DNA from: Streptomyces antimycoticus
Lineage (GTDB): Bacteria > Actinomycetota > Actinomycetes > Streptomycetales > Streptomycetaceae
Assembly: GCF_005405925.1 (NCBI RefSeq)
Contig: NZ_BJHV01000001.1
Location: 3,410,001 to 3,474,000 of the forward strand
Direction of reading: 5' to 3'
Length of the DNA: 64,000 bases
Shown: one piece after another, positions 58,605 to 64,000 of the stretch
How positions within the stretch are numbered: the first letter of the stretch is position 1
Layout: the number at the start of each line of letters is the position of its first letter
Position numbers and translations under genes: made by a program
Notes under the pieces: generated by a model
Told to the model about the DNA's origin: nothing
The model's database searches: none
The model's input: the letters and a program-made list of their open reading frames with translations, nothing else

Positions 58605-59084
58605 CTACCCCTCCGCGGGATAGGCGAACCGGTTCAGCAGCTCCGTCAGCTGCTCGGGCTCGCCAGGCCCCAGCTCGGCGACCAGCTGCTCAGCCAGCGG
58701 CTCCGCCGCCACATGGGCCGCGTCGAAAAGCTCGACCCCCTGAGGCGTGATCTCCACCGCCCGCACCCGCCGATCCCCCGGCACGGCCTTCCGTACGACC
58801 AGCCCCTTACGCTCCAGGTCGTCCACGACCCGCATGATCCCCGCCTTGTCCGACCCCGTCGCCGCCGCCAGGTCCCGCTGCACCGTCGGCCCGCAGTCGA
58901 CCAGCACGATCAGCACGGCAAAATGCCGCAGCTCGATACCGAGCGGCCGAAGCGCCTCCCCCATCACCCCAGCCGCCCGCCAGTGCGCCCGGCGCAGCAG
59001 CAACCCGAGCGCGAAGGGCGAGGCGTCCCCGGGGCGACCGGTCGCACGCGAGGCGGTGGGCTGGGGCGAAACATCGGCGGCCAT
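58605..59084 (-). CDS. MarR-family regulator
   Basis: 159 residues. Winged HTH (VQRDLAAATGSDKAGIMRVV, DDLERKGLVVRKAVPGDRR). A perfect palindrome lies upstream of its start. Probably regulates itself and the adjacent azoreductase/nitroreductase genes. Confidence 0.88.
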   Translation of the reverse strand: MAADVSPQPTASRATGRPGDASPFALGLLLRRAHWRAAGVMGEALRPLGIELRHFAVLIVLVDCGPTVQRDLAAATGSDKAGIMRVVDDLERKGLVVRKAVPGDRRVRAVEITPQGVELFDAAHVAAEPLAEQLVAELGPGEPEQLTELLNRFAYPAEG

Positions 59085-59118
59085 GAGGCCACATTACAGC
59101 CATTCATCCGTTCGATAC

Positions 59119-59134
59119 GGTTTCACTTGAAACC
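59119..59134. promoter_or_regulatory. MarR operator palindrome
   Basis: GGTTTCACTTGAAACC: 7-bp arms perfect, 2-bp centre. It is 35 bp upstream of the MarR start, a usual place for autorepression. Confidence 0.65.
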
Positions 59135-59418
59135 AGTTCCGGCGACCAGGCCTTCGCGCCCGCTACGGCTTCTCGCCCATCACTAGACCCCCTGCCGGTC
59201 GGCCCAGCCGAGGCGCGGCCGCCGACACGACGGGGGATGCAGGGACTCCGGCCCGGCTCGGCCCCCGGGCCGGAGCCCCACCCAGAAGACTCGCGCTGGG
59301 CCGGCCGGCGACGGCGATGGGGCGCGGCTCAGCACCCCCACGGCTCGCGGCCATCGCGTCCCTTACCTCGGCGCTGACCACAGCTCTGTCCAGTCGTCGA
59401 ACGCCAGGGCCGCATGCC
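59135..59418. other. Intergenic region between two MarR genes
   Basis: It holds a GC-rich hairpin: CTCCGGCCCGG (59246-59256) pairs with CCGGGCCGGAG (59265-59275), likely the terminator of the second MarR gene. No gene recognised. Confidence 0.6.
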
Positions 59419-59835
59419 CTATTCGGTCTCGAGGAGCCTCAGCAGCATCCGACGCAGTTCAGACCGGTCTCGTTCGTCGAGGCGCGCCATCATTGTCGAG
59501 AACTCCGAGGCAAGAGCTTCGAGGGCCTTCGCGCGCACGCGCTGCCCCTCGGGAGTTGTCATGAGGCGATGGCGGCGCAAGTCGCTCTCGTCGATCTCTC
59601 TGCGCACCAGCCCGCTGTCAACGAGGTTCCGCAAGTACGTCGTGACGCTCGCCTTCGGAAGCATCAGCTTCCGTGTCAGCTCTGCTGGGTACTTACACGC
59701 ATCCACCTCGTCGAGAACGAAGAACTCCTTCGTCTCGAGCCCCAGCTCTTCGAGCTGCGGGGCGGCAGCGTTCATGACCCTGGTCAGAAGTCGTTGGTTC
59801 AACTTCCACAGCTCAGCAGCGTCATCCGCCGGCAT
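59419..59835 (-). CDS. MarR-family regulator (second)
   Basis: 138 residues; HTH YPAELTRKLMLPKASVTTYL, wing REIDESDLRRHRLMTTPEGQ. Divergent from an alpha/beta hydrolase with interleaved palindromes in between. Codon use is less GC-biased than neighbours. Confidence 0.88.
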   Translation of the reverse strand: MPADDAAELWKLNQRLLTRVMNAAAPQLEELGLETKEFFVLDEVDACKYPAELTRKLMLPKASVTTYLRNLVDSGLVRREIDESDLRRHRLMTTPEGQRVRAKALEALASEFSTMMARLDERDRSELRRMLLRLLETE

Positions 59836-59864
59836 GGCACTCCTTGAGATATGGTACGGACTCG

Positions 59865-59899
59865 AGCTAGTTCGGTTTGGAACTAGCTGGAAACCGAAC
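59865..59899. promoter_or_regulatory. Two interleaved palindromes between MarR and hydrolase genes
   Basis: AGCTAGTTC (59865-59873) is inverted as GAACTAGCT (59880-59888). GTTCGGTTT (59870-59878) is inverted as AAACCGAAC (59891-59899). Both pairs are perfect over 9 bp and overlap, so two dimers may compete or stack. Confidence 0.72.
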
Positions 59900-59937
59900 A
59901 GCTCCGAAGGATTCTATGCGGAAGGCGCTGACCCCTC

Positions 59938-60858
59938 GTGCCACAGCACATCTCCATCCCTCGCGGCGCCCTCGACCTCGCCGCCGATCTCTACCTCCCG
60001 GAGGGCTTCGACGCCGCAGAACCTCAGGCCGCGGTCGTGCTCGCCACGCCAGGAAGCAGCGTCAAGGAGCAGATCGGCGCGAACTACGCGTCCCGACTCG
60101 CCGAGAACGGCTTCGCCGCCCTCACATTCGACCCTTCCCATCAAGGACAAAGCGGTGGACAGCCCCGTGACCTCGAAGATCCTTATCTTCGCGGCGAAGA
60201 CATCTCCTACGCGATCGACGAACTGAGCACCATCCCCGGCATCGATCCACAGCGGATCGGCGCGCTCGGCATCTGCGCTGGTGGCGGCTACGCCGTGCAC
60301 ACCGCTCGCACCGATCACCGCATCAAGGCGATCGCGACGGTCGTCGCCGGCAACATGGGCGAGTCCTGGCGCGGACCGGGCTTCTCCCCCGACGGCCCCG
60401 CCGCAACGCTCGATGACCTTGCCGCGGCACGGACGCGGGAGGTCATCGAGCAAGACCTCGAGCGGGTCAACTGGTTGCCGGACACCCTCGAGGACGCGGC
60501 GGCGGCCGGATTCACCGACATCGACACCACTCAGGCGATCACGTACTACCGCACGCCGAGAGGCGGCAGCGAGCACTCCACCAACCGCCGCCTTCGCCGC
60601 AGCGACTCGCTGCTCCTCGGCTACGACGCCTTCCACCTCGTCGACCAACTGCTCACCCAACCGCTCCAGGTGATCGTCGCGGGGCGCCAGGGGAACACCG
60701 GCCAGTACGAGGCGGGCATGAAACTGTGGAGGCTGGCCCCCAACCCCATCGATCTGCTCATCGTCGAGGGCGCCGGACACTACGAGATGTACGACGAGCC
60801 CCGATACGTCGACCAGGCAATGGAACGGCTGACAGCCTTCTACGGCGAGTATCTGTAG
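59938..60858 (+). CDS. Alpha/beta hydrolase (YcjY/dienelactone hydrolase-like)
   Basis: 306 residues from GTG 59938. The nucleophile elbow is GICAGGGY, i.e. a Cys where most lipases have Ser, as in dienelactone hydrolases and YcjY-like proteins. Asp and His sites: DLLIVEGAGHYEMYD. Probably regulated by the divergent MarR protein. Substrate unknown. Confidence 0.85.
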   Translation: MPQHISIPRGALDLAADLYLPEGFDAAEPQAAVVLATPGSSVKEQIGANYASRLAENGFAALTFDPSHQGQSGGQPRDLEDPYLRGEDISYAIDELSTIPGIDPQRIGALGICAGGGYAVHTARTDHRIKAIATVVAGNMGESWRGPGFSPDGPAATLDDLAAARTREVIEQDLERVNWLPDTLEDAAAAGFTDIDTTQAITYYRTPRGGSEHSTNRRLRRSDSLLLGYDAFHLVDQLLTQPLQVIVAGRQGNTGQYEAGMKLWRLAPNPIDLLIVEGAGHYEMYDEPRYVDQAMERLTAFYGEYL

Positions 60859-60880
60859 CCGTTGGCTTGGGGTCGCCCTT

Positions 60881-60916
60881 CCTACCAGGCGTTGTCCCTC
60901 CTACCAGGCGTTGTCC
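60881..60916. repeat. 19-bp direct duplication overlapping the SnoaL-like gene 3' end
   Basis: CCTACCAGGCGTTGTCC occurs at 60881-60897 and 60900-60916; the second copy holds the last codons and stop of the SnoaL-like gene. Confidence 0.85.
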
Positions 60917-61320
60917 GTGCCGAGGAACAGCTCGGCGATCCGCCACTCGCCCCCGGCGCGTTCGAGCCCGAAGGTGTAGAAGCCGGTCGCGACCACGCCC
61001 CCGCTCCCGCCCGCGTTCGACGTGAGCATGAGGTAGGCGTGCACCAGCGCCGTGTCGGCGTTCGCGCTGTGGAAGGCCACGTTGACCAGGTTGTGCCGTC
61101 GCTGGTCGGTCTCCGCGTCCATCGCGTCTCGTACGAACGCGAGGATCGCCTCGCGTCCGACGACGGGCCCGAGGTCGTTCTCGTCAGCGATCTTGAACGT
61201 CCACGTGGCGTCCTCGGTCAGGACGGCGTCCAGTGCCTCCAGGTCCTGCTGATCCAGGGCGAAGGCGTAACGAGCCAGCGTCTGGTGGACGGCGAGCTGG
61301 TCGGCCGCGTCGAGGGCCAC
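60901..61320 (-). CDS. SnoaL-like/NTF2-fold protein
   Basis: 139 residues; NTF2 pattern: LAVHQTLARYAFALDQQDLE, LDAVLTEDATWTF, IAELFLGTDNAW. Such proteins are small cyclases, isomerases or ligand binders. It follows the oxidoreductase gene by 58 bp in the same direction, probably one transcript. Confidence 0.87.
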   Translation of the reverse strand: MALDAADQLAVHQTLARYAFALDQQDLEALDAVLTEDATWTFKIADENDLGPVVGREAILAFVRDAMDAETDQRRHNLVNVAFHSANADTALVHAYLMLTSNAGGSGGVVATGFYTFGLERAGGEWRIAELFLGTDNAW

Positions 61321-61378
61321 CTCCCCCGGGCGGATCGCGGCAAGGTGGGCGCTTCCCCAGCCGGGGCGGCCTTCGCGC

Positions 61379-62377
61379 TCATGCGACCGTGAGCACGATC
61401 TTGCCCTGGAGGTGTCCCTGGGCAGCTCGCTCGTGCGCCGCCCGGGCGTCCGCGAGCGGGAAGGCGCTGTCGATCGCCACGCGGATCACGCCGTCCGCGA
61501 GCAGGTGCCCGAGCTCGGCGAGCTGCGCGCCGTTCGAGCGGACCTGGGCGGCCGTGACCGTGACACCCAGCTTCGCGTTCTCCTCGTCGTCGAACTCGCC
61601 GAAGTACACCGGATAGAGGGAGCCGCCGCGCTTGACGGTGCGCAGGAAGCGCCTGCTGTCGGGGCCCCCGACGGTGTCCAGGACGAGATCGATGTCACGG
61701 GCGACGTCCTCGGGCCGCTCCTTGGTGTAGTCGATGAACTCATCGGCGCCGAGCTCGCGCAGGAACCGCTCGTGGCCACCGGAGGCCACGGCGATGACGC
61801 GGGCTCCCTTCCACTTGGCGAGCTGGAGGGCGAGGTGCCCCACGCCACCGGCAGCGCCGTTGACGAGCACCGTCTTCTCGCTGTCAAGTGCCATCGGGCG
61901 GTGCTGGGCGGCCTGGAACGGCGAGGGGTGGTCATGCCCGAGCTCGATCAAGAACTGCCACGCGGTCAACCCCGACATGGCCAGGGCGGCGGCCTGCACA
62001 TGGTCGACGCCGGCCGGTTTGCGGGCGAAGTCGGACGCCGGCGCGGTGACGTACTCGGCGTACGCGCCGGCCTGGAGCGCGGTGGGGAAGCGCAGCAGGC
62101 CGAACACCTCGTCTCCGGCCGCGAAGCCGTCGACGTCGGCGGCGACGGCTTCCACGACGCCCGAGACATCGGTCCCCGGAATCAGCGGGAGATCCATCGG
62201 GGGCTTCAGCTCGGCCGGTACGTTCGGCATCCCCTCGCGGGCGTACCAGTCCGGAGGGTTGATGCCGACCGCGTGCACGCGGACGAGCACCTCGCCCGGG
62301 CCCGGTTCGGGAACGGGCGCCTCCTCGTGACGCATCACCTGGGGGCCGCCGAACTCGTGCAGCCGGATCGCCTTCAT
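61379..62377 (-). CDS. NADP-dependent oxidoreductase (quinone oxidoreductase/MDR type)
   Basis: 332 residues from ATG 62377. Medium-chain reductase without the catalytic zinc cysteines: MKAIRLHEFGGPQVM, GTDVSGVVEAV, NGAAGGVGHLALQLAKWKG (NADPH loop). Reduces quinones or enones. Divergent from a TetR gene with a 12-bp inverted repeat between. Confidence 0.9.
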   Translation of the reverse strand: MKAIRLHEFGGPQVMRHEEAPVPEPGPGEVLVRVHAVGINPPDWYAREGMPNVPAELKPPMDLPLIPGTDVSGVVEAVAADVDGFAAGDEVFGLLRFPTALQAGAYAEYVTAPASDFARKPAGVDHVQAAALAMSGLTAWQFLIELGHDHPSPFQAAQHRPMALDSEKTVLVNGAAGGVGHLALQLAKWKGARVIAVASGGHERFLRELGADEFIDYTKERPEDVARDIDLVLDTVGGPDSRRFLRTVKRGGSLYPVYFGEFDDEENAKLGVTVTAAQVRSNGAQLAELGHLLADGVIRVAIDSAFPLADARAAHERAAQGHLQGKIVLTVA

Positions 62378-62448
62378 GGTCTGTGTAGGCACAGCTCTCT
62401 CCTGCGTCTCCCCGCGGGGTAAACTAAATGAACCACGGATCCGTTTTT

Positions 62449-62486
62449 CCGGACCACTGATCCGAATATACGGGTCAGTGGTCCGG
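62449..62486. promoter_or_regulatory. TetR operator
   Basis: CCGGACCACTGA (62449-62460) is exactly inverted as TCAGTGGTCCGG (62475-62486). It lies 72 bp upstream of the oxidoreductase start and just before the TetR ribosome-binding site, suiting control of both. Confidence 0.78.
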
Positions 62487-62504
62487 ATATTCAAGGGAGG
62501 GCAG

Positions 62505-63062
62505 ATGAGGGCGGATGCCCGGGCCAACCATGACCGTCTGCTGGCGGTCGCCGGCGCCGTCATCACCGAGCACGGCGTCGACGCGTCGATGCGCGATATC
62601 GCCCGCCAGGCAGGGGTCGGGCTGGCGACGCTGTTGCGTCACTTCCCGACCCGGGAGGCGCTGCTCGAGGCCCTGCTCCGCACGAGCTTCGACGAGCTGA
62701 CGGAACGGGCGGCCGAGGTCGAGACCACGAGCTCGCCTCAGGACGCGGTGATGTTGTGGCTGCGCGACTTCGTCGCGTGCACGAAGAACTACCGCGGGGT
62801 GGTGACGGCGATGATGAAAGCGATCGAGGACCCGGAGTCCGCGCTCCACACCTCCTGCGTCACCATGCGCGGGGCCGGCACTCGGCTCCTCACCCGCGCC
62901 CAGGCCGCGGGCGTGGCGCGGACCGACATCGACGGCGCCGACCTCTTCGCCCTGGCCTCGTCGCTCGCCTGGCTCGGCGACCAGCCCGGGCTCGAGGCGC
63001 GCGCCGAGCACCTCTTCGGGGTGGTGGTGAGCGCGATCCTCACGGATCGAGCGGCGGTGTGA
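62505..63062 (+). CDS. TetR-family regulator
   Basis: 185 residues from ATG 62505 with GGGAGG upstream. HTH MRDIARQAGVGLATLLRHFP. Ligand domain unassigned. Likely represses itself and the NADP oxidoreductase. Confidence 0.92.
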   Translation: MRADARANHDRLLAVAGAVITEHGVDASMRDIARQAGVGLATLLRHFPTREALLEALLRTSFDELTERAAEVETTSSPQDAVMLWLRDFVACTKNYRGVVTAMMKAIEDPESALHTSCVTMRGAGTRLLTRAQAAGVARTDIDGADLFALASSLAWLGDQPGLEARAEHLFGVVVSAILTDRAAV

Positions 63063-63199
63063 CGCCGGAGGACGGACACCCCCTCCAGCCCGTCTTGGCC
63101 CGTCGATCCGCGCGGGCGACGCCACGCCGCCCGCTGCCGTTCGCGAAGACCCCCCTCGCGCTCGCAGGCATGCGCGTCGAGGCCGCCGAGCTCGCGCGG

Positions 63200-63287
63200 C
63201 ACCCGCATCCGCCACGGCGCCCGCGCAGCACTCGCATCCGCCGCCGCGCCCGCGCGGCACTCGCATCCGCCACCGCGCCCGCCCCGC
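63200..63287. repeat. About 29-bp tandem repeat, 3 copies
   Basis: Units of the form ACTCGCATCCGCCGCCGCGC plus nine bases repeat three times between convergent TetR and SDR genes. GC-rich, no gene. Confidence 0.75.
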
Positions 63288-63310
63288 GCCCCGGCGACCA
63301 GCCACACCTC

Positions 63311-64000
63311 TCAGGCGGCGAACGCGTTCACCCCGGTCAGCTCGGCGGACAGCGCCCACAGGCGGGCGGCCTGCTCCGGGTCCGTGGCCCACTCCTTGAC
63401 GCCGACCCGGGAGCCGTCCGCCGGGGCGGGCTCGGCGATGTCGCAGTCGTCCAGGTAGACGCCGCCCATGCCGTCCAGCTGGGGGGAGGTCGCCGCCCAC
63501 ACCTGCGTGGCCGCACCCTGCTGCGGTGTCTTGAACGCCTCGGGGTGGAGCAGGTTGCCGTCCTCGTCGATCCAGCCCCGCTCGACCATCTCCTGCTTCG
63601 GCAGATGCCGCTGCAGCGGAGTGAGGATGCCACCGGGGTGCAGCGAGAAGGCCCGCACGCCCCGCTCCCGGCCGAGGCGGTCGAGGTGCACGGCGAACAG
63701 TACGTTCGCCGTCTTGGCCTGACCGTACGCCTCCCACTTGTCGTAGCCGTCGCGCCAGTGGACGTCGTCCCAGCGGATGGGGGAGGCGTGGTGGCCGGTG
63801 GAGGAGACCGAGACGACGCGGGCGCCACCCGCCTCGATCGCCGGCCACAGACGGTTGACCAGGGCGAAGTGGCCAAGGTGGTTGGTGGCGAACTGGGCCT
63901 CCCAGCCCGGCCCGACCCGGGTCTCGGGGCAGGCCATGATCCCCGCGCTGTCGATGACGATGTCCAGGTTCCGGCCCGAGGCGAGGAACCGCTCGGCGAA
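63311..64000 (-). CDS. SDR-family oxidoreductase (partial, start beyond the window)
   Basis: The last 229 codons are present and the frame runs off the window. Retinol-dehydrogenase-like SDR: LDIVIDSAGIM (usually NNAG), NHLGHFALVN, catalytic Ser in VSVSSTGHH, and YGQAKTANVLF. The substitution of DSAG for NNAG is also seen in streptomycete members by memory. Reduces carbonyls or oxidises alcohols with NAD(P)H. Confidence 0.88.
   Translation of the reverse strand, partial: FAERFLASGRNLDIVIDSAGIMACPETRVGPGWEAQFATNHLGHFALVNRLWPAIEAGGARVVSVSSTGHHASPIRWDDVHWRDGYDKWEAYGQAKTANVLFAVHLDRLGRERGVRAFSLHPGGILTPLQRHLPKQEMVERGWIDEDGNLLHPEAFKTPQQGAATQVWAATSPQLDGMGGVYLDDCDIAEPAPADGSRVGVKEWATDPEQAARLWALSAELTGVNAFAA

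Overview
The window is high-GC (about 70%+) actinobacterial chromosomal DNA, almost certainly Streptomyces. The evidence is strong G/C at third codon positions, many GTG starts, 4-bp GTGA gene overlaps, several regulator families typical of streptomycetes, and GC-rich intergenic repeats of streptomycete type. The content (single-gene regulators, redox enzymes, P450s, paralogues, relics, minisatellites) suggests an accessory or chromosome-arm region rather than the core. No rRNA, tRNA, CRISPR array or intact mobile element was recognised.

Layout. 1-3231: the end of an ECF-type vitamin/micronutrient importer (T end, fused double ATPase, S component with an N-terminal repeat). 3219-5882: a divergent steroid-catabolism pair, a FadA5-like thiolase and a CYP125-like P450, with a KstR-type palindrome between them. 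5941-13943: HD phosphohydrolase, secreted SOD-like protein, GT87/PAP2 membrane enzyme, AraC/DUF2000 pair, ABM protein, GNAT, and an XRE regulator with two small coupled genes. 13963-17237: epoxide hydrolase opposite a CGNR regulator, then a PAP2 enzyme. 17658-25010: a BAHD-like acyltransferase, a two-component pair, a P450-ferredoxin-reductase operon, and a short ThrRS preceded by a Thr-codon leader peptide and a perfect terminator hairpin, which is the most striking regulatory element here. 25011-36289: a 23-bp minisatellite, serine hydrolase, GNAT/XRE-cupin pair, envelope proteins, an MFS exporter fused to a winged-helix domain, a HAD enzyme, a GDT1-family Mn exporter with a yybP-ykoY-like riboswitch, and a secreted HNH nuclease. 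36396-47867: PhoD-like phosphatase, large FAD protein, DoxX, DedA, lytic transglycosylase, hydrolases, a ricin-domain beta-helix protein, MASE1 and histidine phosphatase. 48108-52282: a PopR-like regulator and a clpP3/clpP4-like pair flanking a broken GNAT and an AbiEii toxin relic, then a membrane-anchored Mrr-type nuclease. 53130-64000: a run of one-component regulators (LysR, Rrf2, two MarR, TetR), each beside a small oxidoreductase or hydrolase and most with a clear palindromic operator.

Several genes (EcfT tail, histidine kinase, P450, ferredoxin reductase, peptidoglycan-binding protein, PhoD twice, ClpP3) are interrupted by frameshifts, most of them apparently one missing base in a C or G run. 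This looks more like residual assembly error than mass decay, so those genes are described in their repaired form. The 5-bp deletion in the second GNAT, the AbiEii stub and the BBE-domain fragment look like genuine relics.
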